From assembly GCF_012844225.1 (NCBI RefSeq), contig NZ_JABAGQ010000004.1, positions 186,001 to 250,000 of the forward strand: a stretch of DNA of 64,000 bases, in the 5' to 3' direction. The stretch is from Rhodococcus sp. 105337 (lineage in GTDB: Bacteria; Actinomycetota; Actinomycetes; Mycobacteriales; Mycobacteriaceae). Numbering within the stretch: the first letter of the stretch is position 1; every line of letters begins with the position of its first letter. Of the stretch, positions 1-11,031 are shown piece after piece. The notes beneath the pieces are model-generated. The model did no database searches and had not been told where the DNA came from. It saw only the letters and a program-made list of their open reading frames with translations. The position numbers and the translations under genes were made by a program.

Positions 1-956
1 TCCCGTCGTGGCTGCCGGAGCGCGTCACCGCGGCGGAGGTCGCCACCCCTGCGGTATGGGCCTCGACGCTCCACGAGTTGACCCGGCCGTACCGGATCCT
101 CGACACAGCCCGGCTCCAGGACTGCCTCGATCTCGAGGAGGTGTCCGTGGTGCGCGGGCGGGTGGACACGATCGACGCGCACAGCGCGGTCCTGAGCACC
201 GGCGACCGGATTCGCGCCCGGTACGTGATCGACGCGCGGGGGGTGCCCGCAGGCCCGGATCGCGCCGCGCAAACCGCCTTCGGGCGGGTGCTCGACGACG
301 CCACCGCCGCATCCGCCCTGGAAGGGCAGCAGGCCTGGTTCATGGATTGGCGGCGCGACAACGGCACCGACTCCTCCGATGTCCCGTCGTTCCTGTACGC
401 GATGCCGCTGGGCGGCGGGCTCGCCCTCCTCGAGGAAACCTGCCTGGTGGGGCGGCCGCCTCTGACGCTCCCGGAGTTGCAGCGACGACTCGACGTCCGG
501 CTGGCGGCGCGGGGCATCGCGACCGGGGACCCGGAACGGACCGAGAAGGTGCGGTTCGCTGTGGAAGGCATCCGTAGCGAGCGCGGGGTGGTCGGATTCG
601 GCGCGCGGGGCGGACTCATGCACCCCGCGACCGGCTATGCCGTCGCGACGGCCCTCTCCACGGCGGACGCCCTCGTCGCCTCCGTGCTCGCCGGGTCCGA
701 TCCGCGGCAGGTGCTGTGGCCGGCGTCCGCCCGTGGTGTCGCCGCGCTGCGTGGCCTGGGGCTTCGTGTGCTGCTCCGGCTCGACGCGCAGTCCGCCGCA
801 GCCTTCTTCGACGAGTTCTTCGGTCTGCCCACCGAGCAACAGCGGGCCTACCTCTCCGGCCGCACCGATCTCACGGCCGTCGCCGGCACGATGTGGACGC
901 TCTTCCGACGTCTGCCGGGACCCCTGCGCGGCGCTGTTCTGCGCTCGGCGTGGTGA
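1..956 (+). CDS. Lycopene beta-cyclase family protein, 5' end missing
   Basis: This is the C-terminal ~317 residues of a flavoprotein-type lycopene cyclase (CrtY/CrtL family), which forms the ionone rings of carotenoids from lycopene at the membrane. The reading frame is open from base 3, the left edge of the window, and there is no start codon to choose, so the gene is cut by the window and not by mutation. Recognisable family features are the stretch PYRILDTARLQD, a middle segment around QAWFMDWR followed by FLYAMPLGGGLALLEETCL, and a substrate-domain end with GGLMHPATGYAVATAL. The FAD-binding Rossmann motif would lie upstream of the window. The assignment rests on family resemblance; a related FAD monooxygenase is less likely. 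Confidence 0.85.
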   Translation, partial: PSWLPERVTAAEVATPAVWASTLHELTRPYRILDTARLQDCLDLEEVSVVRGRVDTIDAHSAVLSTGDRIRARYVIDARGVPAGPDRAAQTAFGRVLDDATAASALEGQQAWFMDWRRDNGTDSSDVPSFLYAMPLGGGLALLEETCLVGRPPLTLPELQRRLDVRLAARGIATGDPERTEKVRFAVEGIRSERGVVGFGARGGLMHPATGYAVATALSTADALVASVLAGSDPRQVLWPASARGVAALRGLGLRVLLRLDAQSAAAFFDEFFGLPTEQQRAYLSGRTDLTAVAGTMWTLFRRLPGPLRGAVLRSAW

Positions 957-1032
957 CGCACGTCTCTGCGACACCCGGACCGATTTCGGCTTCTTTTCAG
1001 CGCATGTCCGGATCGTCGATCATGATGGAGAG

Positions 1033-2055
1033 ATGCGGTCGATTTGGAAAGGTGCCATCGCGTTCGGCCTCGTCAACGTGCCGGTCAAAGTGTATTCGGC
1101 AACCGAGTCCCACGACATCAAGTTCCACCAGGTGCACGCCAAGGACGGCGGACGCATCAAGTACCAGCGTGTGTGTTCCGAATGCGGGGAAGTAGTCCCG
1201 TTCCAGGAGATCGACAAGGCGTACGACTCCGACAACGGTGAGCGGGTCGTCCTGACCGACGAGGACTTCGAGAAGCTGCCCGCAGCGGAGAAACACGAGA
1301 TCCCGGTGCTGGAATTCGTGCCGTCCGAGCAGATCGACCCGATGCTCTTCGAGAAGTCGTACTATCTCGAACCGGATTCCACGTCGCCGAAGGCGTATGC
1401 CCTGCTGGCCGCGACCCTCGACCAGAGCGACCGGATCGCGCTGGTGCATTTCACCCTGCGGCAGCGCACCCGACTCGCCGCGCTGCGCAACCGGGACGGA
1501 CTGCTGGTGTTGCAGACGCTCCTGTGGCCGGACGAGGTCCGCGCCGCCGAGTTCCCGTCGCTCGACGGGGTCGAGAAACCGAAGCCGCGAGAACTGGCGA
1601 TGGCGGAGACACTCGTCGAGTCGATGTCGGGCGATTTCGATCCCACCGAGTTCACCGACGAATACCAGGTCGAACTGCGGGCCCTGATCGACGACGCCCT
1701 CGCGCGTGGCGGCGAGAAAGTGTTCCAGGTCGCCGAGCCGGACTCCGGCGGTGAGGACGCCGAAGTGCTCGATCTTGTTGCCGCGCTCCAGCGCAGCGTC
1801 GAGGCCGCGGGCACGGGGTCCGGTCGCACGTCCGGTAGGGCGTCGGAGGAAAAGTCGTCCGGGTCGTCCTCTGCGAAGAAGACCACCGCGAAGAAGACAG
1901 CAGCCAAGAAAACACCGGCCAAGAACGCCGGCGGCAAGGACTCGTCGAGCGACGGGTCTGCGGCGAAGAAGACGACCGCAAAGAAAACACCGGCGAAGAA
2001 GACTGCCGCCAAGAAGTCCCCGGCGAAGAAGAGCAGCGAACGCAAAGGCGCGTGA
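1033..2055 (+). CDS. ku: Ku DNA end-binding protein with lysine/alanine-rich tail
   Basis: Bacterial Ku (340 aa) forms a homodimeric ring on double-strand DNA ends and recruits LigD for non-homologous end joining. The start ATG gives the family N-terminus MRSIWKGAIAFGLVNVPVK. The Ku core fills about residues 1-260. Residues about 270-340 are a low-complexity tail of repeated AKKTTAKK, AKKTAAKK, AKKTPAK units, histone H1/HupB-like, which in other actinobacterial Ku proteins promotes DNA bridging and sliding. The usual partner ligD is not in the window. The open frame runs further upstream into the cyclase gene, but the ATG at the conserved MRSIWKG is clearly right. The gene is followed by a convergent MarR gene only 34 bp away. 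Confidence 0.95.
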   Translation: MRSIWKGAIAFGLVNVPVKVYSATESHDIKFHQVHAKDGGRIKYQRVCSECGEVVPFQEIDKAYDSDNGERVVLTDEDFEKLPAAEKHEIPVLEFVPSEQIDPMLFEKSYYLEPDSTSPKAYALLAATLDQSDRIALVHFTLRQRTRLAALRNRDGLLVLQTLLWPDEVRAAEFPSLDGVEKPKPRELAMAETLVESMSGDFDPTEFTDEYQVELRALIDDALARGGEKVFQVAEPDSGGEDAEVLDLVAALQRSVEAAGTGSGRTSGRASEEKSSGSSSAKKTTAKKTAAKKTPAKNAGGKDSSSDGSAAKKTTAKKTPAKKTAAKKSPAKKSSERKGA

Positions 2056-2089
2056 CGCCGCGGGTCCTGCGACGGCCGCCCTCGTCGGT

Positions 2090-2623
2090 TCAGTCCATGG
2101 ACTCCCCGAGGCGGTGCAGCAGGACGGTGAGTTCGCGAATGTCCGCGGTCTCCCACCCCGACAGCCGCTGACGCCACAGTTCGGTCTCGTCGCCCAGGAT
2201 CTCGTCGAGTTTGCGTCGGCAGTCCGGGTCGAGTGCCACCAGGCGGGCACGCGCGTCGTCCGGGTCGGGGATGCGTTCGACCAGCCCGAGGCGTGCAGCG
2301 CTGTCGATGCGGCGGGTGAGCGTCGATTTCTCGATCGCCAACTCTGCGAGCAGATCCGACATCGCGACCGCGTCGGCACGGCGCAGCATCAGCAACATCG
2401 GGTAGCAGACCGGGTCCAGCTTCGGGTGCACCGCGCGGGCCCGCTCGGCGATCAGCCTTCGGAAACGCCGTACCACCGCGATCATCTCGTGCTCGAGCGC
2501 GACGACGGGATCGGCGGCTACCTCGGCGCCCGGTCCGGGCTCGACGGCCCCGCCCGGTCCGGGCGGGACGCTACCGCCGTCCTCGTCTGCTCGGATATCC
2601 GTGTCGGTCACGAAGATCCGCAA
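2090..2623 (-). CDS. MarR family transcriptional regulator
   Basis: A 177-residue winged-helix regulator. The MarR core runs from about residue 40 (VVALEHEMIAVVRRFRRLIAE) to the end, with a recognition region EKSTLTRRIDSAARLGLVER and a wing ending in DPDDARARLVAL. The N-terminal 35 residues are acidic, Gly/Pro-rich and probably disordered. The TTG start lies 3 bp after the sufT stop codon, so the gene is probably the last member of the suf operon; a GTG four codons downstream is an alternative start and I see no strong ribosome-binding site for either. The ligand is unknown. Its position suggests, but does not prove, a role linked to redox or Fe-S status. Confidence 0.85.
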   Translation of the reverse strand: MRIFVTDTDIRADEDGGSVPPGPGGAVEPGPGAEVAADPVVALEHEMIAVVRRFRRLIAERARAVHPKLDPVCYPMLLMLRRADAVAMSDLLAELAIEKSTLTRRIDSAARLGLVERIPDPDDARARLVALDPDCRRKLDEILGDETELWRQRLSGWETADIRELTVLLHRLGESMD

Positions 2624-2626
2624 CTG

Positions 2627-3052
2627 TCACACGGTGAAGCCGAGCGCGCGCAGCTGCTCGCGACCGTCATCGGTGATCTTGTCGGGGCCCCACGGCGGCA
2701 TCCACACCCAGTTGATGCGGAGGTCGGGGCACAGGCCGCTGCGCACGAGCGCATTGCGTGCCTGGTCCTCGATCACATCGGTGAGCGGGCACGCGGCCGA
2801 GGTGAGAGTCATGTCGACCGTGACGGCGTCTTCGGACTCGGAGATGCCGTACACCAGCCCGAGGTCGACCACGTTGATGCCGAGTTCCGGGTCGACGACA
2901 TCGCGCATCGCCTCTTCGAGCTCGTCGAGCCGGACCGGATCCAGCGGTGGCACCGTGTCGGCGACCAGCGTCGTGGTGTCTCCGCTGGTGTCGTCGGATG
3001 CGGGTGTTGTGGCGCTCTCGGGGTTCGAGGTGCCGGGGGCGGGTTCTGTCAT
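2627..3052 (-). CDS. sufT: SufT-type iron-sulfur assembly protein (DUF59/MIP18)
   Basis: A 141-residue DUF59 (MIP18-like) protein that assists maturation of Fe-S proteins in Gram-positive bacteria. The core begins about residue 40 and includes DVVDPELGINVVDLGLVYGI and the motif SAACPLTD, whose Cys88 is the conserved cysteine of the family. The first ~35 residues are a Thr/Asp-rich extension. The start ATG overlaps the sufU stop as ATGA, which fixes the start and implies translational coupling. It is the seventh gene of the suf operon, the same order as in mycobacteria. Confidence 0.93.
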   Translation of the reverse strand: MTEPAPGTSNPESATTPASDDTSGDTTTLVADTVPPLDPVRLDELEEAMRDVVDPELGINVVDLGLVYGISESEDAVTVDMTLTSAACPLTDVIEDQARNALVRSGLCPDLRINWVWMPPWGPDKITDDGREQLRALGFTV

Positions 3053-3551
3053 CGGTTCTGTCCTCCGCTCGAAACGGTGTCGGCGTCGCCGGTCCCGAGG
3101 CCGGCAGCGTCGCTGCTCCGGTCCACGATCTGCGCGACGGCGTCCTTGAAAGCCATCCAGCCCAGCAGTGCGCACTTGACGCGTGCCGGGTACTTCGACA
3201 CACCGGCGAAGGCTATGCCGTCACCGAGCACGTCCTCGTCACCTTCGACGGTGCCTCGGCTACCCACCATCTCGACGAAGCTGTCGACCGTCGCGAGTGC
3301 GTCGGCGACGGGCATCCCGATCACCTGATCGGTGAGAACCGAGGTGGCGGCCTGGCTGATGGAACAGCCCTGACCGTCGTACGACACGTCGGCCACAGCA
3401 CCGCCGTCGAGATGCACGCGCAGTGTCACCTCGTCGCCGCACGTCGGATTGACGTGGTGCACCTCTGCGCCGTACGGCTCTCGCAACCCGCGGTGGTGCG
3501 GGCGCTTGTAATGGTCCAGGATGACCTCCTGGTACATCTGCTCCATCCGCA

Positions 3552-3552
<1 letters not shown>
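3049..3552 (-). CDS. sufU: SufU, zinc-dependent sulfurtransferase
   Basis: SufU (167 aa) takes the persulfide from SufS and hands the sulfur on to the SufBCD scaffold. The three zinc-binding cysteines are visible at about Cys38 (NPTCGD), Cys63 (GQGCSISQA) and Cys127 (ARVKCALLGW), with Asp40 nearby. The stretch GCSISQAATSVLTDQVIGM and the insertion between Cys63 and Cys127 are typical of SufU rather than IscU. The ATG overlaps the sufS stop by one base (TGATG), and the open frame upstream of it is non-conserved, so the start is secure. The C-terminal ~25 residues are a variable hydrophilic tail. Confidence 0.95.
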
Positions 3553-5610
<2,058 letters not shown>

Positions 5611-5665
5611 CGATCAGTGGTTCCTTAAAGAAGAAGTATCGGGGTTACGGGTCGTGCGGAGCCGG

Positions 5666-6904
5666 TCAGACGCCGACTGCCTCGAGCTCTGCTTCGATGG
5701 CGGCCTCGAGACGCTCGCGAATCTCGGGCACCGTGATCCGCTCGAGCAGCTCGTGGAAGAAGCCGCGCACGACGAGGCGGCGCGCCTGATCTTCCGGGAT
5801 ACCGCGCGACCGCAGGTAAAACAGCTGCTCGTCGTCGAAACGGCCGGTCGCGGAGGCGTGGCCGGCACCGACGATCTCGCCTGTCTCGATCTCGAGGTTG
5901 GGCACCGAATCTGCGCGGGCACCGTCGGTGAGCACGAGATTGCGGTTGAGCTCGAACGTGTCGGTGCCTTCGGCCGCGGCACGGATGAGCACGTCGCCGA
6001 TCCACACGGTGTGCGCGTCCGGCTTTCCCGAACCGGGATCGCCCTGCAGAGCGCCCTTGTAGACCACGTTCGACTTGCAGTTGGGCTGCGAGTGGTCGAC
6101 GAGCAGACGCTGTTCGAGGTGCTGTCCGGCATCCGCGAAGTAGAGTCCGAGCAACTCGGCGTCGCCGCCGGGCCCGTCGTACTTGGTGGTCGCGGAGACG
6201 CGGACCAGATCACCGCCGAGCGCGACGGTGAAGTGACGCAGCACGGCGTCGCGGCCCAGCCGTGCGTGATGCGCGGCGACATGGACGGCGTCGTCGGCCC
6301 AGTCCTGCACCGCGACGACCTTGAGCTGCGCGCTGTCGCCGACGATGAACTCGACGTTCTCGGCGTACGTGCCGCTCCCCCGCTGGTCCACGACCACGGT
6401 GGCCCGGGCGAACGCCTCGAGGCGGACCTGCAGGTGCCCGTAGGCGACCTTGCCCTCGCCCGGCCCGGTGACCGTGACGACGACGGGATCGGCGATCTCG
6501 GTTTCGCGGCCGACGGTGACGACGGTCGCGGACTCGAACGATGAGTACGCCTGTGCGGCGACGCGGTCGAACGGGACACCGCCCTGGCCGAGTCGTGCGT
6601 CGTCGCGGCCCACGGTCTCGATCCGGACGCCGTCGACGGGAGCGACCTCGACGGTGGCGGTGCCGTCGGCGACGGCACTGCCGTCGTGCAGTCCGCGCAG
6701 GCGGCGCAGCGGCGTGAAGCGCCAGATCTCGTCGCGTCCGGAGGGAACTTCGAAAGCGTTCACGTCGAACGACGTGAACACCTCACCCTTGTTGGTTGCC
6801 GGCTTGCCGGACGGGGCGCGGTTCTCGCCGCGCACCGCGTCCTGGACACCGGTGGCGCCTGTCGGCGCACCGGTGGTGGGAATGTTCTTCGCTTCCGCAG
6901 TCAT
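5666..6904 (-). CDS. sufD: SufD, Fe-S assembly scaffold protein
   Basis: SufD (412 aa) pairs with SufB and SufC in the SufBC2D scaffold on which clusters are built. The family beta-helix core spans about residues 100-350, and the C-terminal signature GRFDDEQLFYLRSRGIPEDQ, followed by ARRLVVRGFFHELLERI, is present. Its ATG directly abuts the sufB stop (TAA then ATG), so the two are translated together. The N-terminal ~35 residues are Ala/Thr/Gly-rich and poorly conserved. Confidence 0.96.
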   Translation of the reverse strand: MTAEAKNIPTTGAPTGATGVQDAVRGENRAPSGKPATNKGEVFTSFDVNAFEVPSGRDEIWRFTPLRRLRGLHDGSAVADGTATVEVAPVDGVRIETVGRDDARLGQGGVPFDRVAAQAYSSFESATVVTVGRETEIADPVVVTVTGPGEGKVAYGHLQVRLEAFARATVVVDQRGSGTYAENVEFIVGDSAQLKVVAVQDWADDAVHVAAHHARLGRDAVLRHFTVALGGDLVRVSATTKYDGPGGDAELLGLYFADAGQHLEQRLLVDHSQPNCKSNVVYKGALQGDPGSGKPDAHTVWIGDVLIRAAAEGTDTFELNRNLVLTDGARADSVPNLEIETGEIVGAGHASATGRFDDEQLFYLRSRGIPEDQARRLVVRGFFHELLERITVPEIRERLEAAIEAELEAVGV

Positions 6905-8350
6905 TTAGCCGACTGCCCCTTCCATCTGCAGTTCGATCAGTCGGTTGAGCTCGAGGGCGTACTCCATCGGCAGCTCCTTCGCGATGGGCTCGACGAATCC
7001 GCGAACCACCATCGCCATCGCCTCGTCCTCGTTGAGGCCGCGGCTCATGAGGTAGAACAGCTGGTCGTCGCTCACCTTGGACACGGTGGCCTCGTGACCC
7101 ATGGTCACGTCGTCCTCGCGGATGTCCACGTACGGGTAGGTGTCCGAGCGGCTGATCTGGTCGACGAGCAGTGCGTCGCACTTGACGGTCGACTTGGACC
7201 CGTAGGCGCCCTTGTTGACCTGCACGAGACCGCGGTACGACGCGCGTCCGCCACCGCGGGCCACCGACTTCGACACGATGGTCGACGACGTGTGCGGCGC
7301 CAGGTGCAGCATCTTCGCGCCCGTGTCCTGGTGCTGGCCCTCACCGGCGAACGCCACGGAGAGCACCTCCCCGCGGGCGTGCTCGCCCATCATCCACACT
7401 GCCGGGTACTTCATCGTCACCTTGGAACCGATGTTGCCGTCGATCCATTCCATCGAGCCGCCGGCCTCGACCTTGGTGCGCTTGGTCACCAGGTTGTAGA
7501 CGTTGTTCGACCAGTTCTGGATCGTCGTGTAGCGGCAGTGGCCGCCCTTCTTGACGATGATCTCGACCACGGCGGAGTGCAGCGAGTCGGACTTGTAGAT
7601 CGGCGCGGTGCAGCCCTCGACGTAGTGCACGGAGGCACCCTCGTCGACGATGATCAGGGTCCGCTCGAACTGACCCATGTTCTCGGTGTTGATCCGGAAG
7701 TACGCCTGGAGCGGGATGTCGACGTGCACACCCGGCGGAACGTAGATGAACGAGCCGCCCGACCACACCGCGGTGTTGAGCGCCGAGAACTTGTTGTCAC
7801 CGGCCGGGATCACCGTGCCGAAGTACTCGCGGAACAGCTCGGGGTGCTCGCGCAGACCGGAGTCGGTGTCGAGGAAGATGACGCCCTGCTGTTCGAGGTC
7901 CTCACGGATCTGGTGATAGACGACCTCGGACTCGTACTGGGCTGCGACACCGGAGATCAGCCGCTGCTTCTCGGCCTCGGGGATGCCCAGCTTGTCGTAG
8001 GTGTTCTTGATGTCCGCGGGCAACTCGTCCCAGCTCGCGGCCTGCTTCTCGGTCGAGCGCACGAAGTACTTGATGTTGTCGAAGTCGATCCCGTCGAGAT
8101 CCGACCCCCAGCCCGGCATCGGCTTCTTGTCGAAGGTGCGCAGTGCCTTGAGGCGAATGTCGAGCATCCACTCGGGCTCGCTCTTCTTGGCCGAGATGTC
8201 CCGCACGACGTGCTCGGACAGGCCTCGTTGCGCTGCAGCGCCTGCGGCGTCGGGGTCCGACCAGCCGAACTGGTAGTGACCGAGAGAATCGATCGTCTCT
8301 TCTTGCGTCAGCGGTGCGCCGGTGGACGTCTGGTCCGAGGTGACGGTCAT
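6905..8350 (-). CDS. sufB: SufB, Fe-S assembly scaffold protein (no intein)
   Basis: SufB (481 aa) is the main scaffold subunit on which the [4Fe-4S] cluster is assembled. Recognised segments include [59 protein letters not shown] and the C-terminal [19 protein letters not shown]. The cysteine in VEGCTAP is the conserved one. M. tuberculosis SufB is interrupted by an intein; this one is continuous and of ordinary length. I chose the ATG preceded by AAGGAGCTCGC; an in-frame ATG 19 codons upstream is possible but lacks a ribosome-binding site. Confidence 0.97.
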   Translation of the reverse strand: MTVTSDQTSTGAPLTQEETIDSLGHYQFGWSDPDAAGAAAQRGLSEHVVRDISAKKSEPEWMLDIRLKALRTFDKKPMPGWGSDLDGIDFDNIKYFVRSTEKQAASWDELPADIKNTYDKLGIPEAEKQRLISGVAAQYESEVVYHQIREDLEQQGVIFLDTDSGLREHPELFREYFGTVIPAGDNKFSALNTAVWSGGSFIYVPPGVHVDIPLQAYFRINTENMGQFERTLIIVDEGASVHYVEGCTAPIYKSDSLHSAVVEIIVKKGGHCRYTTIQNWSNNVYNLVTKRTKVEAGGSMEWIDGNIGSKVTMKYPAVWMMGEHARGEVLSVAFAGEGQHQDTGAKMLHLAPHTSSTIVSKSVARGGGRASYRGLVQVNKGAYGSKSTVKCDALLVDQISRSDTYPYVDIREDDVTMGHEATVSKVSDDQLFYLMSRGLNEDEAMAMVVRGFVEPIAKELPMEYALELNRLIELQMEGAVG

Positions 8351-8445
8351 GCGAGCTCCTTCCGGAGTCTGTGGTGTGGTCGGCGTGGGCTGCGCGCCGA
8401 CTGTCATCGGGTAGTTCACGAAGTCGGGGGTGGTTCCTGCAGGCG

Positions 8446-9177
8446 TCAAGAGCTCGGCGGCTCCTTGGCCGGGAGGACCGGCACGTGGGTGGTGCAGAAC
8501 GCGTCGCCGTTGGCGATGGTCGCGAGCCGCTGCACGTGGGTTCCGAGGATCTCCACGAACGCCTCCTCTTCCGCTTCGCACAGTTCCGGGAACTGCTCGG
8601 CCACGTGGGACACGGGGCAATGGTGCTGGCAGATCTGTACGCCCGGGCCGACCCGGCGGGTGGACGCCGCGAATCCCGATGCGGAGAAGGCTCCGGCGAT
8701 CTCTTCGGCGGTTTCTTCCACGTCCTGACCGGCGGGGTCGATCCCGCTGAGGATCGACTGGACGCGCCGGCGCGCGAAGTCCTCGATTGCGGCTTCGCCG
8801 CCGATCTCACGCAGATGGCGCATGGCGGCAGTGGCAAGATCGTCGTAGGAGTGGCCGAGCCGCGCACGGCCGACGGCCGTGAGCTGGAAGCGTCGCGCGG
8901 GTCTGCCCCTGCCGCGGCCCTGCCGGCGTGACGGTGCGGCGGCCTCGGCTTCACCCGATTCGATCAGGGCGTCGAGGTGGCGACGCACGCCTGCCGCGCT
9001 GAGTCCGAGTCGCTCCCCGATTTCGGGTGCGGTGATGGGTCCGTGTTCGACGAGAAGCTTCACCACCGCGGCGCGGGTCTGACCTTCGTGTGCATCGCGA
9101 CCGGTCGCAGCAGCGCGCGCGACAGGCGCGTGACCTGTGCGTTCTGCTTGCACGTCGAGTGCGGTCGATGATTTCAC
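8446..9177 (-). CDS. sufR: SufR, Fe-S-sensing repressor of the suf operon
   Basis: A DeoR/ArsR-like winged-helix regulator (243 aa from the chosen GTG) that in mycobacteria carries a [4Fe-4S] cluster and represses the suf operon. The N-terminal helix-turn-helix includes [20 protein letters not shown], and the C-terminal part has the cluster-ligand pattern CQHHC followed 12 residues later by another Cys (PELCEAE). It is the first gene of the suf operon, 95 bp ahead of sufB. A perfect 5-7-5 inverted repeat (TCACA/TGTGA) covers this GTG and a -10-like CACACT, so the transcript may be leaderless and autoregulated. An in-frame TTG 13 codons upstream is the alternative start. Confidence 0.9.
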   Translation of the reverse strand: MKSSTALDVQAERTGHAPVARAAATGRDAHEGQTRAAVVKLLVEHGPITAPEIGERLGLSAAGVRRHLDALIESGEAEAAAPSRRQGRGRGRPARRFQLTAVGRARLGHSYDDLATAAMRHLREIGGEAAIEDFARRRVQSILSGIDPAGQDVEETAEEIAGAFSASGFAASTRRVGPGVQICQHHCPVSHVAEQFPELCEAEEEAFVEILGTHVQRLATIANGDAFCTTHVPVLPAKEPPSS

Positions 9178-9190
9178 AACACCAGTGTGA
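9174..9190. promoter_or_regulatory. Probable SufR operator
   Basis: The 17-bp inverted repeat TCACAACACCAGTGTGA has perfect 5-bp arms around 7 bp. Read on the minus strand it contains ACACT-N5-TGTGA, the SufR-binding pattern I recall from M. tuberculosis. It overlaps the likely sufR GTG start and a weak -10 (CACACT), as expected for autorepression. Confidence 0.65.
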
Positions 9191-9274
9191 CGGAATTCAG
9201 GAAACTGTTCCACCAAGGGTGCCCTTCCTCACCCTTCGATCCCGGAGCCGTCCGGTGCCGCGGACGCCGCCCGT

Positions 9275-9289
9275 TACGCTGCTCGGGTG
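9275..9289 (+). promoter_or_regulatory. Leaderless promoter of mptB
   Basis: A -10 box TACGCT lies 6 bp before the GTG start. This matches the actinobacterial leaderless arrangement (TANNNT then 6-8 bp then start codon) and decides the mptB start; no ribosome-binding site is present. Confidence 0.55.
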
Positions 9290-11017
9290 CCGTCGAACCC
9301 ACCCCTCAGTCCGAGCGAGAACCCGGTCGCGGCGGGGCGACCCGGCATCGGGCCGCGCATCCTCGACCTGACGCGACGCGCACTCGGACTCGACCGTCCG
9401 AGTCCCCGGGCCGACGTCTCCGTCGTGCTGCACGGCGACGAGACCGAGGGTCGTGGGCTCGATCCGGTCGAGACCACGCAGCTGCACCGGATCAGGCTGT
9501 TCGGTGCGACCGGCGCCGTACTGATGGCGATCGGTGCGCTCGGCGCCGGGGCGCAACCCGTCCTGCAGAATCCGGTGCAGGGAGTCCGCGGACTCGGCCT
9601 GGCCGCACGGATGCCCAGTGCGGCACTGACGGTGACGATGACGGGCATCGTGCTTGTGGTGCTCGCCTGGCTTCTGCTGGGCCGATTCGCCATCGGCCGC
9701 CGCGACCCGGACGGACAACCCCGCAGGCTGACGCGCTCCCAGCTCGACCGGACGCTGTTGCTGTGGATCGTGCCGCTCGTCGTCGCACCGCCGATGTTCA
9801 GCAAGGACGTGTATTCCTATCTCGCGCAGAGCGAGATCGCCGCGCGCGGACTGGATCCGTATGCCATCGGTCCCGCCGGTGCGCTCGGAGTCGACCATGT
9901 GCTGACGCGGACGGTGCCCAACATCTGGCGCGACACCTCGGCGCCCTACGGCCCGGCATTCCTGTGGCTCGGCGAGAAGATCGCGGCACTCACCGGCGAG
10001 AACATCGTCGCCGGAATCTTCGTACACCGGCTCTTCGCGCTGGTCGGGGTCGCATTGATCGTGTGGGCGCTGCCTCGGCTGGCGCGACGCTGCGGGGTCG
10101 CGTCCGTGAGCGCACTGTGGCTCGGCGCCGCGAACCCGCTGCTGCTCTTCCACCTGGTTGCCGGCGTCCACAACGAGGCACTGATGCTCGGCCTCATGCT
10201 CACCGGCGTGGAACTGGCGCTGCGCGGCGTCTACGGCGACACCCCGGACGGCCGCGCGTACCGCAACCGCGCGACGGCCTGGATCGCCGCGGGTACCGCG
10301 CTCATCGCGCTCTCCGCCATGATCAAGTTGCCTTCACTACTCGCACTCGGTTTCGTGGGCATGGCCCTCGCGCGGAGGCGAGGCGGCGGCGTCCGCGCAG
10401 TTGTGACCACGGCGGTGATGCTCGGGATCGGCGCCGTACTGGTGATCGGCGTCGTCAGCTGGGGCAGCGGCCTGGGCCTGGGATGGACGCAGACTCTCGG
10501 GACCGCCACCGAGGTCCGCAGCTGGATGTCGATTCCGACACTGCTCGGGATGGGCACGGGGCTCGGCGGGGTCCTGCTCGGTCTCGGCGACCACACGACG
10601 GCTGTGTTGTCCATCACGCGCCCCATCGCCGCCGTGGTCGCCGCGTTCATCACGGTGCGGATGCTGCTGGCAACCCTGACGGGACGGATCCACCCCGTCG
10701 GCGCGCTCGGCGTCTCGCTCGGCGCGATCGTGCTCCTGTTCCCGGTGGTGCAGCCCTGGTACCTGCTCTGGGCGGTGATTTCCCTGGCCGCGTGGGCGAC
10801 CCGCCCGATCTTCCGCATTCCCACGATCGCGTTCTCGTCGGTGGTGAGCGTGATCCTGATGCCGAACGGCGGCGAGTATCAGCCGTTCATCATCGTGCAG
10901 GCCGCCATCGCCACCATCGCGGTGGTGGGTCTGCTCATCGTCGCGACGCGCAACATCCTGCCGTGGCGGGGTGAGGAGCGCGCACCGGCGCGCCCGCCGG
11001 AAACCGCCGACGCCTAG
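9287..11017 (+). CDS. mptB: Polyprenol-phosphomannose-dependent alpha-1,6-mannosyltransferase (MptB family)
   Basis: A GT-C fold integral membrane mannosyltransferase (576 aa) with about a dozen hydrophobic segments. In corynebacteria and mycobacteria MptB adds alpha-1,6-mannose from polyprenyl-phosphomannose to build the mannan core of lipomannan and lipoarabinomannan outside the membrane. The catalytic acidic residue of the first loop is visible at D174 in MFSKDVYSYLAQSEI, followed by RGLDPYAIGP; a second signature is HNEALMLGLM. The first ~65 residues are cytosolic and variable. Position next to sufR and ahead of the ABC pair and ctaA matches the Rv1459c locus. Transcription is divergent from the suf operon over a 109-bp region. 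Confidence 0.92.
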   Translation: MPSNPPLSPSENPVAAGRPGIGPRILDLTRRALGLDRPSPRADVSVVLHGDETEGRGLDPVETTQLHRIRLFGATGAVLMAIGALGAGAQPVLQNPVQGVRGLGLAARMPSAALTVTMTGIVLVVLAWLLLGRFAIGRRDPDGQPRRLTRSQLDRTLLLWIVPLVVAPPMFSKDVYSYLAQSEIAARGLDPYAIGPAGALGVDHVLTRTVPNIWRDTSAPYGPAFLWLGEKIAALTGENIVAGIFVHRLFALVGVALIVWALPRLARRCGVASVSALWLGAANPLLLFHLVAGVHNEALMLGLMLTGVELALRGVYGDTPDGRAYRNRATAWIAAGTALIALSAMIKLPSLLALGFVGMALARRRGGGVRAVVTTAVMLGIGAVLVIGVVSWGSGLGLGWTQTLGTATEVRSWMSIPTLLGMGTGLGGVLLGLGDHTTAVLSITRPIAAVVAAFITVRMLLATLTGRIHPVGALGVSLGAIVLLFPVVQPWYLLWAVISLAAWATRPIFRIPTIAFSSVVSVILMPNGGEYQPFIIVQAAIATIAVVGLLIVATRNILPWRGEERAPARPPETADA

Positions 11018-11031
11018 GCTGGAACCCTGTG
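11015..11031 (+). promoter_or_regulatory. Leaderless promoter of the ABC transporter operon
   Basis: A -10 box TAGGCT begins inside the stop codon of mptB and is followed after 8 bp by the GTG start. No ribosome-binding site lies between them. Confidence 0.5.
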
